Shown here piece after piece: positions 1 through 10,151 of a stretch of 64,000 nt of DNA. Where the stretch lies: NCBI RefSeq assembly GCF_009905375.1, contig NC_133655.1, positions 167,858,588 through 167,922,587 of the forward strand. Reading direction: 5' to 3'. This DNA is from Apium graveolens (lineage: Eukaryota; Streptophyta; Magnoliopsida; Apiales; Apiaceae). Each line of letters begins with the position of its first letter. The stretch's first letter is position 1. A program made the translations under genes and the position numbers. The notes beneath the pieces were generated by a model. The model made no database searches. It worked only from the letters and a program-made list of their open reading frames with translations, and had not been told where the DNA came from.

Positions 1-1651
1 TATTCGACGGATAATTTTCATCATCCGTCGAATCCACATCTGTTGAAAGTCCTTCAACCAAATTGGAATCAAGCTTCTCCTTGTTCTTTTTCCAGGATGC
101 ATCACAAAAAGATTCTATACCTTGAACTTTAGTAATTTGAGTATGGACATCTCTAGACGATTTTCATGCTTTAATCACTTCATGTTCTCGTTCAAGTTGC
201 TTTCTTAAAATCTCCTCTTTCTTTACAGATTCATTTAGTTCATCCTTAGCAATCTTGCATTCTATTTTCAAATTTTTCAAACTCAACACATTAAGTCTCT
301 AGCACATTATTTCTTTCACTCAAAAACACATTGTTCTCTTTAATTTTATTGTTTTCTTTAGTGAGAGATTGAGTGTAACACGCAGGTGATATAGTTCAGT
401 AGACATGTCATTTATGGCATCATTACACTCAGCTTTAGATTAATGTGCTAGGTTTGTTGTGATTACCTGATTGTTTGATGAACTTGTCTCTGTTTTATCT
501 GACTTGGCCATAAGTGCTAGATTGACATAGCTTGTGTCTTCATCATCTTCTAATCCATCTGCAGCCCAGTTATTCTCTTTTGTGATGAAAGCCCCTTCCT
601 TTTGTTTGAGCAACTCAAAATATTTCTACTTATAATAAATAGGCTCAAACTTCTTTTTACCAGAATTAGGCTTTCTACACTCACTAGCAAAATGACCTGC
701 CAAGCCATATTTGAAATACTTAAATTTAGACTTATCAACCATGTTTCTGTTTGGCTTAGCTACTCCAAAATTCTTCTTGAATTTGAGCTTGGAAAATCTC
801 CTGGATAGAATAGCAAGATGCTCATCTATGTCATCCATGTCTTGACTAAGCCGGTCTTCATGCTCAGCTACTAGTCCTTTTTCTTTGCCTTCACAAGCTT
901 TTTGGTTAGGTGCAGATTCAACAACTTCAGCCTTTATCTCCTTCTCCTTTTTTTGCTCAGTAACTAGTGCAATGGACCCTCCCTTCTTTCTTCCTTTCTC
1001 CATCTTCTCATCTTGTTCTATTTCAAGCTCATAGGTTTTTAGGATGCCATACAGTCTATCCAAGGTGAACTCCTTGTAATCTTGAGAATTTCTCAATGAG
1101 ACTGTCATAGGTTTCCATTCCTTTAGTAGAGATCTAAGGAATTTGAGGTTTGAGTCTTTTGTTTGATAGATCCTTCCATGCAGTTTTAGAGCATTCATTA
1201 GTTTTTGGAATCTACTGAAAATGTCAGTGAGTGACTCACCTTCTTCACTATGGAAATGCTCATTTTGCTGAATCAAGAGTTACATCTTGTTCTCCCTTAC
1301 TTGCTCAGTTCCATGACATATAACTTGAATTGTATCCCAAACATCCTTAGCAGTCTTGCAGTTTATGATGTTGTCAAACATGTCATTGTCAACACCATTA
1401 AACCAGATGTTCATGGCCTTTTTATCCTTTTGAACTTGTTCTTTATCTGGATCTAACCATTCTGCTTGTGGCTTTGGAACTGATGCTTCAATTCCTGTAG
1501 CAGCTCTCATAGGGACATGTGGACCTTTCTCAATACAGTCAACATATGCTTCATCTTGAGATAGGAGATGCAGGTGCATCTTCATCTTCCAATGGTGATA
1601 GTTGTCTTTTTCCAGAAATGGAATCTTTACTTCAACCTCTTTTCTGTTCAT
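1..1651 (-). pseudogene. gag: gag of Copia-1 (UBN2-type capsid, decayed zinc knuckle)
   Basis: Gag capsid/nucleocapsid protein that would package element RNA into cytoplasmic particles. It starts at ATG 1651, 46 bases beyond the PBS. The N-terminal part has the Copia gag features FLEKDNYHHWKMKM and AKDVWDTI; the middle part has SLTDIFSRFQKLMNALK, typical of the UBN2/DUF4219 capsid family. The two parts are in one frame, separated by TAA at 1277-1279 where related copies have Gln. The zinc knuckle (about 680-720) reads YFKYGLAGHFASEC, so both cysteines of the CX2C half have become Tyr (TGT to TAT). Downstream (1-600) lies a Lys/Glu-rich coiled coil (DELNESVKKEEILRKQLERE) with TGA at 164-166 replacing Trp and probable small frameshifts near 300. 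The frame leaves the window at its left edge. A non-functional relic. Confidence 0.85.
2..33. repeat. 11-bp inverted repeat built from the CGACGGAT motif
   Basis: ATTCGACGGAT (2-12) and ATCCGTCGAAT (23-33) form a perfect 11-bp inverted repeat with a 10-base loop. It lies inside the gag tail of Copia-1 and is translated there. The same motif pair recurs in the other Copia copies at 13915, 33716 and 60128-60244. Confidence 0.8.
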
Positions 1652-1697
1652 CTTGTTGATTGTGGTGATCTTTACACTCTTTGTACTTCAAGAGTTT

Positions 1698-1709
1698 GCT
1701 CTGATACCA
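1698..1709 (-). other. Primer-binding site, initiator tRNA-Met (Copia-1)
   Basis: The minus strand reads TGGTATCAGAGC, the complement of the 3' end of plant initiator tRNA-Met. It lies two bases inside the LTR end at 1712, the expected site for minus-strand cDNA priming. This fixes the element's direction. Confidence 0.95.
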
Positions 1710-2083
1710 ATTGTTATTCCCAATCAATGCAATAAGAATTACAGAAGGGGGGTTGAATGTAATTCTGGCTCCTTTTTCTAATTTTAAGAATGTTCTTACT
1801 TGATATATACTGTGTTTGATTTTGCAAGAAGTGCGGAATGAAAGTAAAGTGGAAATCAAAACACAAAGCAATAAAACACAATGTTTTAAAACTTTCTGGT
1901 AGATTTGAACTTATCCACCAGAGATACATATATTAAGATGATAACTCTGTGATGCTTGAATAGCACACAGTTGCTTACAAGTGAACTTACAGAATTACAG
2001 AGAAATGCTTAATAGATACAGCTTTATCTATCTCTCTGAAAATTATGCTTACTTGGTTAGTTTGTTCTACTTGCTACACTTGG

Positions 2084-2091
2084 TTTATATA
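2084..2091 (-). promoter_or_regulatory. LTR TATA box of Copia-1
   Basis: The minus strand reads TATATAAA in the context GTAGTATATAAACCAAG, about 630 bases into the LTR. The LTR at 42228 has the same box in the same context (42603-42610). This is the likely U3 core promoter of the genomic RNA. Confidence 0.65.
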
Positions 2092-2320
2092 CTACCAAGT
2101 CACATGATAAAAAGACAAACAAATAAAAACAAAGATTGTTTCTAGTCTAATTCCATGATACTTCATGACTCTATCCAGCATCTTTGAATATCTTCATAAT
2201 TGCATGGAAATGGTAATGCTTCTTTGTTCTCTAAATCCTGCAATTAGGCTGCCACATTCCATTTGCAAACACCCGATGCATGTGACTGTGTTGTCACTGT
2301 CAACTTCTCTTTTGAATTAT

Positions 2321-2413
2321 GATCATCCGTCGGGACTATGTTGGTCATCCGTCGGGAGTCTTGTTGATTATCTGTCAGGAGCCTTTGTAGATCATCCGTC
2401 GGTAGCCTTTCTG
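2321..2413. repeat. ~23-bp tandem repeats with ATCCGTCGG core in Copia-1 LTR
   Basis: Four imperfect 23-24 bp units start at 2321, 2344, 2367 and 2390. Each begins with a variant of GATCATCCGTCGGGA; the third is degenerate (ATTATCTGTCAGGA). On the element's sense strand the core is CCGACGGATGATC. The array lies in U3, about 230 bases upstream of the TATA box. Confidence 0.8.
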
Positions 2414-2722
2414 TCACTTGACTCTATTTCACTTATACAGAATTACAAGACATCTTATATTTATAATTAGCCAACGTATTCTTTATATCAATGTAGTAGT
2501 CAACATGACTTAAAGAAACCTACAACATCTACTAGTACATTGTTGTTTGCAGAAATGTGCTACAAGACTTATTGCTACATAAGCTACACTCTCGATGAAT
2601 GTTCAGTGGTCATCCGTCGGGACTATTTTAAAAACATCCGTCGAGAGCTACAAAAACACTAAGTTAAATCTACTAAGGTGTTTTGTTCAAGTTATCATCA
2701 AGTTCACAACATATTCCTAACA

Positions 2723-2810
2723 ATCTGTTAAAGGATATAATCCCTAACACCCGTTTTCAATCACGTAATGTGCCAGAGCCTGTTATGAAGCCTATTTTCA
2801 GGTCTTGATA
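2723..2810. other. 88-bp orphan segment between two LTR elements
   Basis: This short stretch lies between the outer end of the Copia-1 LTR and the start of the family A LTR. One plus frame is open for 27 codons (2725-2805) and ends in TGA at 2806. It resembles no Copia or Ty3 domain I know, and I cannot assign it. It is probably a remnant of the sequence into which both neighbours inserted. Confidence 0.4.
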
Positions 2811-4974
2811 TGTAATAACCCCAATTTTTGGAGATATTTGAAACCCTGATGAATAGTAACTTTTTGCTGATGATGCTGATTAAGGAAAATTATCAGACCA
2901 CGCTATATAGGAGTACTTTTATGGAAATTCTAAGATCGTATTAGTATTCCATAAAGTAAATGAGTGTATGTAAAGGTCGTTACAATTCAAATCCGGACAC
3001 TTTGTTTTTTTCCCGAAAATCCACTAGATATCGAAAGAATTGAGTATAAGGTAACATGATAAAAAGGATTTAAATTCAAGGATTATAAGAGAGGATCATA
3101 AAAGGATAAAATATTGAGAAAGGTTAGGGGAACCCAAGTAATAAGATCCCGGATATGATCCCTCAAACGACGAACGAGAACGAAAGTTAAGCGAACCATA
3201 TAACAGATAGGCGGTCATTAGCCAAGTAATTAAGGGTTAATCAAAGAGGTTAGTTGATGATGATGTCATCACATCACAAGGAGAAGCAATGTGTTAAAAG
3301 ATGACACAAGCATGGTGACATAAGCATGACAAGGCGTTTTGATTTGTTGGTTAATTTATAAGTAAAACTTACCATGGTAAAAAGCTAATAATTTGCCAAG
3401 CCAAAAGGAAAGCAACCAAGCATTTCATTTCACACTTCCCAGAATCAACCAAGCAAACTCTCTCTTCTTCCCCCATTATTTTGCTTCGACTTCTTCTAGA
3501 AAAAGCAAGGAGAAATTTTCAAAACTCAAGCTACACACCTTCAAAAATTAAGAGGTTTGTTTCCTTAGCTTCCATAATTCATGACTTAGTTATGTTATGA
3601 GTTTGAAGCCAAGATTCCAAGGATTACTAAGCTAATCAATTCATCAAAGTTCTTTATGAATAGTGTTTTCAAGAAACTAACTTTGTGTTTTCTTATGTTT
3701 TCTTCTAGATCCAAGCTTAGTAGAGCTAGTTAGTTGTTATTCAAGGCTCCCTAAGTGATTCTCCACTCTCAAGGAAGGTATAACTTCTCAAATCCTTAGT
3801 CTTAAGTTTTGTTTGTTTGGATTTCCTAATGTTTAGATGATGGGTTAGTGTAATGGGTGTGTAATCATGTTTATAGCTTTGTTTAGTAAGTGGTTTTATT
3901 GATTTTGGAGTTAGGAGTGATACTTGTTAGATTTGAAGTTCTTGGTCACATTTTGACTTGGTTTAGATGAATAAGTTGAGATCTTGAGTTATGGTTGAAT
4001 GATCTTGAGTTATGGTTGAATGATCTTGTATTGTGGTTGAATGATGGTGGAATGGTGCTGTTCAGTAGTGGTTTGATATTGAATTGATTTGGTAAAATTT
4101 GGGAATCGTTAAGTTATAGCCGTCGTAATGCCCAATTTTCCTTAGACTGTTTTGTGCATGACGTTTGCACCTGAACACTCACTTACCATTACCATTCTTA
4201 GAAAGTTTATGATTCAAGCTTCGTTTTGATATGTCGTTTACTTAGATCCGATGTACGGTTTAGGAGAAATGACCGTTTTAAGTAATGGCGTTCGCGAGCG
4301 AACCATTACCCCTCGCTTTACTTTGAAACCTTGTTTAAAGCCCTTAAAGACTAATTGGATTACGAAACAATTATGTAAGGTGTATTAGGAAGATGGTAAA
4401 GTATTCGCGAAATAGTCGCCTTAAAATTTGTAGCGGTTAATTTATTAAAATTAGTGGAGCCGAGGGTACGCGAGCGATCAATGCAAATCGTTAAGTGTAT
4501 AACCGACCGTAAGCGGCCGTTAGGGTATGAGTGAGTTTTGACTAGTTTCTTAAGCGATAGTGGTCTAATTCCGGCTTATGTTGTTGTTCATGGGTTACGA
4601 AACCCACTCTAAGCTTAAGTCTATCCCGAAACGCTCAGGCAAGTTTTCTACCCGTTATACTGTTGTTGTGATGTACATAATTGTTTGTGCATTATCTTGT
4701 GATAAGTGCATGGTTGTTATTAAAAAGTCTTGCGATATACTGGAGCATGTTGATATAATATATATATGCATATTTTGATATCTCATTGTTGATTCAATTG
4801 ATTATAAATTGCATAATACCTATGCTAGAGATAAGCAGTACTTGCGTATACCCTTAGTATAGGGGACCCAGAGTTGAACATTTTCTATACCGGGAGGCGA
4901 TGTTCCTGAGTATATATACATATATATTTCAAACTATTAAAGGAATAATGTTTATTTGATAGTTTTATATTATC

Positions 4975-5142
4975 AATGAATATTATTTTGAATATTCATT
5001 CGAGGACTTATGACTCCGCTTATTTTATTTAATGAATATTATTTTGAACATTCATTCGAGGACTTATGACTCCGCTTATTTTATTTAATGAATATTATTT
5101 TGAATATTCATTCGAGGACTTATGACTCCGCTTATTTTATTA
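4975..5142. repeat. 56-bp tandem repeat, 3 units (family A LTR copy 1)
   Basis: Three near-identical 56-bp units begin at 4975, 5031 and 5087. Each contains GAATATTCATTCGAGGACTT followed by ATGACTCCGCTTATTTTATT. The same tandem block lies at the homologous place in copy 2 (8227-8394) and in both Tekay-2 LTRs, so it is an ancestral feature of the LTR family. Confidence 0.85.
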
Positions 5143-8100
5143 AATAATATTTTTTATTTTATTAAAGAATAATGTTTCGATATTTGCCAAAGTATTCAGA
5201 AAATAGTTGATACTATCAAATAATTCTTACTTTAAATATTTCCAAAGATTATTCTCAAACTTTATCAAAACAATTTTTGGAAGGTTAGAGTGGATCCCAA
5301 AACTCGTTTTCAAATTTAAGATCTTCCTTTCGAAGGGGATTTAAATACTCGCTCAAAAATATGAGGGATCCGGCTCCGTGATGTATTTTTATAGTCGCAA
5401 CAAGGTTGCTGTTTTGATAAAAGAGTTTTTGATTACTTACCCAACACTCGGGAAGTAAACTTCTTGGAATAAGTTAATCCAATAACAGGCATCGCCTGGG
5501 AAATATCGGTGAGTTTTTCTTTCCAACTAGATACGACTTCTTGGTGGAGTCGTATCAACAAGTTTCTACTTGGGGAAAGGGGGGACAAGGTTTACGTTTC
5601 AGAGTCATGGATTTCATCTGAACTAGGAGTGGCGTAAGTGGTCAAGTGGCACCGGCCCAGCCTTATTATATTGGCCCAAATGTCCCGGAAGTTCCTCTAA
5701 GACGGTGCATTCCTTAGGAGTCCAGTGTTCGGTGGATAAGTAAATCCGACTGTTCTCCTCTACATGTAGAAAATGGTGGGGTTGCACTACTGTGACTAAT
5801 CATCGTGAGTGGTCTTCCTGGCACGGCAAACTCCCGTAATGAGTTCATCATCCAGTTTGGATATTTCTACAGAACTACCCAGAGCATTTCGATAGAAAGG
5901 CTACGGCTGGGCGATTGTTGAGGGTTTGCAGGGTCGAGTTTTCAAAATGATGTTTTCATCAAATGAAGTATCTCGTAACTTTATTTCATTTTGATGATAT
6001 TTCAAAGATTGATTCTATACAAGTTTTGTCTTGTAGCTTCATCTATGGGATGAACTATTTATACCTTGAACGGTGGTAGTTCAAGTAGTAGTCGGAAAAG
6101 ATATAAGTATATTGGAGTATCTTGTAACTTCATCTTTTCAAATTATATCTAGTTAATGATTATCTTATGCATGACAAAGATTTTCAGAAAAACGTTGAGA
6201 CAAGGTTAGATATATGAGATCACCTTGCAACGATATTTTTATACAGTTATAAACTGGAACTCTATGTATATTATGCATGGAAGAGGATTTCCAAGATTTT
6301 GAAAAGTATATATACATATATACTGAATATTTAAATTTAAGGATTATAAGAGAGGATCATAAAAGGAATATAAAATATTGAGAAAGGTTTAGGGGAACCC
6401 AAGTAACAAGATCCCGGATATGATCCCTCAAACGATAAATGAGAACGAAAGTTAAGCGAACCGTATAATAGATAAGTGGTCATTAGCCAAGTAATTAGGG
6501 GTTAATCAAAGAGGTTAGTGGATGATGATGTCATCACACCACAAGGAGAAGACATGTGGCAATTGGATGACATAGGAAGGATGACATAAGCATGATAAAT
6601 GGAGGGATTGGTTGGTTGAATGAGAGCCATTCATTTATTACCATGGTAAAAAGTTAATTAACAATACAAAAGGAAGTAACCAAGCTAAACACCACACAAA
6701 TCATTTAATCAAACTAGAAACATTTTTACTTCACTTTTTCTTCCCTTGCTCTCGGCCAAAACCAGAGCAGCAACTTAAAACTACCATATCTCCATCAATA
6801 CTCACTCAAATGTTGTGTTCTATAGCTCGTTGGAAAGGTATTGAGATGGCCTACAACTCTTGTTCGCAAGTCTCGTCCAAATAAGCATGGCAAGACCCTC
6901 ATTTTTACAGTTTTGTAAATCGGACTTTTAGAAACTTCAAAACCTAACTTTGTGTTCTTGATTTCTTTGGAAAAATCAAGCTTGTAGGAGGTTAGATTAA
7001 GGCTCCCTAAGGCTTCCTAGAAACTTAACACCTACCAAGGAAGGTATCAACTTCAAACCCTAGCTTTGATTTTATGATTCCATTAAGTTTTATTGAAGCA
7101 TTGTTAGTATTAAGGCTTGATCTTTGATTATAAGTAGTTTTGGTGGATTTGTATTGGTTTTGAATATTGGGTCTTTGATTGGTTGGATAAATTGGTAAAA
7201 CTTGGAGTTGTGGACTGAGTTTGTAGTATGATGGTTGAATATTGTTGTATTGGTGGTTGTGAGTGAATTGATGATAATTTAGAGTGTTAATTAAATTGGA
7301 AATCGCGTAAACATAAATGTCATAATGCCCGATTTTCCTTAACTGTTCTGTTCTTAACTTTAGGACCCGTGAACTCACTGAAAGATTCTAACCTTTGCCA
7401 TTTTTAGATAGCTCATGTTACAAGCTTCGTTTTCATATGTAGTTCGCTTGAATCCGATGTACGGTTTAGGAGAAACGACCGTTTTAAGTAACGGCGTTTC
7501 GCGAACGAACCATTACCCACTCGCCTTACTTAGAAACCTTGGTTAAGGCCCTTAAATGACTAATTGGAGTATGAAACAATTATGTAAAGTGGACTAGGCA
7601 GTTGTTAGGGTATTCGCGAAAGCGTCGCCTTAAAATTCGTAACGGTTAATTTATTAAAAATGGTGGAGCCAAGGGTACTCGAACGACTTATGTGATTTGT
7701 TAAGCGTAGAAATGACCATAAGCAAACGTTAGGGTTCAATTGGTTAAAGTCTAGTTTCTTAAGCGACCGTGATTTAATTCCGGCTTATGTTGTTGTTCAT
7801 ATGTCACTGGACCCACTCTAAGCTTAAGTCTACCCCAGAGCACTCAGGCAAGTTTTCTACCCGTTATACTGTTGTTGTGATGTAAATATATGTATATGCA
7901 TTATCTTGTGATAAGTGCATGATTGTTATTAGCAAATTGTGCGATATATTGGAGCATGCTGATATGGTATATATGCATGTCTGTTTCGTAATCTTGATAT
8001 CTAATTGTTGATTCAAATGCTTATAAGTTGTATAATATCTATGCTAGAGACAAGCAGTAGTTGCGTATAACCTTAGTATAGGGGACCCAAAGGTGAACAT

Positions 8101-8226
8101 TTTTCTAAATCGGGAGTCGATGTTCCCGAGTATATTATATATATATATTTTTTCATATATATATATATGGATATAGTTTTCAAAACTATTAATCGAATAA
8201 GGTTTATTCGATAACTTTATTTTATT

Positions 8227-8394
8227 AATGAATATTACTTTGAATATTCATTCGAGAACTTATGACTTGGTTTATTTTATTTAATGAATATTATCTTGAA
8301 TATTCATTCGAGGACTTATGACTCTGTTTATTCTATTTAATAAATATTATTTTGAATATTCATTCGAGGACTTATGACTCTGCTTATTTACTAA
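8227..8394. repeat. 56-bp tandem repeat, 3 units (family A LTR copy 2)
   Basis: Units begin at 8227, 8283 and 8339 and match the array at 4975-5142 with scattered substitutions (GACTTGG, GACTCTG for GACTCCG). Period and unit number are unchanged. Confidence 0.8.
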
Positions 8395-8888
8395 ATAATA
8401 TTCTTTATTTTATTAAAGAATAATGTTTCGATAATCAAACTTATTTTCGATTATTCAAATAAAGATCGTACTTCGTATAAGTTACCTTTGGTTATTTATT
8501 ATTCATTTCAAGTACGAGTTTTAAAACTTCTACTTCAAATTATTTATATAGAGATTATCCTTATGGGAATATTATTTAAATAATAATATTCAGATATTTT
8601 CTAATATATCGGGACTGATTTATTTCATTAAATCAGCATTACTCCAAACATTCTTAAAAATGTTTTCGAGTCTTCAAAATGATTTTAAAAGTTAGAGCGG
8701 ATCCAAAAATTCATTTTTATATTTAAGATCTTCCGTTCAAAGGGGATTTAAATACTCGCTCAATACCTGAGGGATCCGTCTTTGTGGTGTATTTTATATT
8801 CGCAACGAGGTTGCTGTTTTGATAAATGAATTGATTACTTACCCAACGTTCGGGAAGTAAGTCCATCTATTGAGTCGGCATAAGCAAC

Positions 8889-8968
8889 ATGGGCTCAGTG
8901 GGCGTCCATGAAAGTGTAAGTGGCTCAGTGGGAGTCCATTAAATGCTTAAGTGGCTGAGTGGCAGTCC
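8889..8968. repeat. ~31-bp tandem repeat with CTCAGTGGGNGTCCAT core
   Basis: Two full units and one partial unit carry TGGGCTCAGTGGGCGTCCAT, TGGCTCAGTGGGAGTCCATT and TGGCTGAGTGGCAGTCC. The same module occurs on the other strand in the Tekay-2 LTRs near 45145-45230 and 55000-55085. Copy 1 lacks it and has an unrelated ~480-bp module at about 5460-5940 instead. Confidence 0.7.
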
Positions 8969-10151
8969 AGCATAAGGTCCTATTGCGGCCAGGGTGATGA
9001 CCAGTGGGAAATTCGTCCATCTACTAGTAGAAAAGGTTACTTATTGGTATCTTTGCCTGATAAGCAAGATATCAGGTTTATGCCAAGGTTTTCTCCTTTC
9101 CAAAATTCATTGGATATTGCAACTCTGTTTATAATTTTCATAACAGAGGTTTTCAAGGAGTGTATGAAATGTATATTAATAGGTGTATATATATATCGGG
9201 ACTTAATGAAGTATCTCGTAACTTCATTTCTTTCAAATGATATTTCAAAGATTGAATCTATTCAAGTCTTATCTTGTAGTCTCATCAGTGTGATGAACTT
9301 TTGAAACTAATCATAACTTGAACGGTGGTAGTTCAAGTAGTATTCGGAAAAGATATAAGTATATTGGAGTATCTTGTAACTTGATCTTTTGAACTTATAT
9401 CTAGTAAATGATTATCGTATGCATGTCAAAGATTTTCAGAAAAACGTTGAGACAAGGTTAGATATATGAGATCACCTTGCAATGATATTTTTATACAGTT
9501 ATAAAATGGAACTCTGTGTATATTATACATGTCAGAGGATTTCAAAGATTGTGAAAAGTATATATGTATGTATATACTTAATATTTTGCGACTTAGTCGC
9601 GTTAAGATATCAACTTGGTTCATTTCTTCTTAACCAAGACTTTCTTGAGTACTATGAGAATACTCATATATTGTAAATTATTATACATACTATTTCGGTG
9701 GGCTTGTTGCTCACCCTTTCTTTCTTCTTTCATCACATAACATCAGATAGACAAGATGAACAGGACCAAGCTCCCAATTCGCGAGCGGATAGGAAACATT
9801 CCGTAGTTTCCTATAGGCGTTGATGTCACTGTAGCTGAGGTAGGAACTGCCAATAGGCTAGGCTTTCAACTTTTGATGTACCAGACTTATGTATTTTTAT
9901 GAATTGTAATAATGGCAGAGAACTGTAAATTTATTCAGAAACCCTTTTAAGGTGTAATGGCATATAATTGTGGAATAAAATGAGTCGTGTTATTTTTGGA
10001 TATTCATCTCTGAGACTATAACTTGTGGTGTATGTGTTTATTGTGGGGTCACAGTACGGAGTAATTGATTGTTTATTAAGATTGGGTGTTATTAAGGGAA
10101 ATGGAACTCGTGACAACCCGGATCCCCGACCCCGGATTTGGGGGTGTTACA

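Larger units (their letters stand above)
1..2722 (-). mobile_element. Copia-1: SIRE-like Ty1/copia retrotransposon, 5' part
   Basis: A minus-strand Copia element enters the window at its 5' LTR (right end, 2722) and leaves through the left edge while still in gag. The order read on the minus strand is LTR (2722 to 1712), initiator tRNA-Met primer-binding site, gag start at 1651, zinc knuckle and a long coiled-coil tail. Large gag with a coiled-coil extension, a ~1-kb LTR and a tRNA-Met PBS fit the SIRE/Maximus lineage. Its LTR belongs to the same family as those at 33638 and 42228: all share TGTTAGG/TGTTGTG starts, the ATCCGTCG repeats and the AGAATTACAGAAGGGGGGTT block near the 3' end. Protease and pol lie outside the window, so activity cannot be judged, but gag is broken. 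Confidence 0.9.
1712..2722 (-). repeat. 5' LTR of Copia-1 (1,011 bp)
   Basis: On the minus strand the LTR begins TGTTAGGAATATGTTGTG at 2722 and ends GGGAATAACA at 1712, next to the PBS, so it is bounded by TG and CA. It contains ATCCGTCG motifs in two clusters (2591-2645 and 2321-2413) and a TATA box at 2084-2091. Homologous LTRs lie at 33638-34085 (plus strand, cut short) and 42228-43202 (minus strand). The partner 3' LTR is outside the window, so the target duplication cannot be checked. Confidence 0.9.
2811..10151 (+). repeat. Fused pair of family A Ty3 LTR remnants (no internal region)
   Basis: The segment starts TGTAATAACCCC and ends GGATTTGGGGGTGTTACA, the termini of the Tekay-2 LTRs read on the minus strand (43975-48176 and 53834-57998). 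Inside, the block starting AGGATTATAAGAGAGG occurs twice (about 3075 and 6340), each time followed by the same order of LTR landmarks. Copy 1 (2811 to about 6332) lacks the final ~600 bp of an LTR; copy 2 (about 6333 to 10151) lacks the first ~265 bp. The join at about 6325-6340 has a short AT-rich microhomology (ATTTAAATT). This looks like an LTR-LTR deletion by illegitimate recombination that removed gag-pol. No clear target duplication flanks 2811 and 10151. Apart from repeats and short antisense frames, the 7.3 kb contains no coding region. Confidence 0.75.

Noticed and set aside
1698..1709. tRNA-Met-like sequence at the PBS sites (also 37717, 53818)
   Set aside because: Only the 12-base complement of the tRNA 3' end is present; there is no cloverleaf, so these are primer-binding sites, not tRNA genes.
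2725..2808. Host-gene exon in the 88-bp orphan
   Set aside because: 27 open codons are too few. There is no convincing splice site context, and I recognise no protein family.
4975..5142. CRISPR-like direct repeats
   Set aside because: Units are contiguous tandem repeats without unique spacers, in a plant LTR.
8951..9304. Small frame (AEWQSSIRSYC..) conserved in family A LTR copy 2 and in both Tekay-2 LTRs (44980-45171, 54837-55028)
   Set aside because: The frame opens with GTG inside the CTCAGTGGG tandem repeats, not ATG, and its ends differ between copies. The conservation is that of the LTR DNA as a whole.
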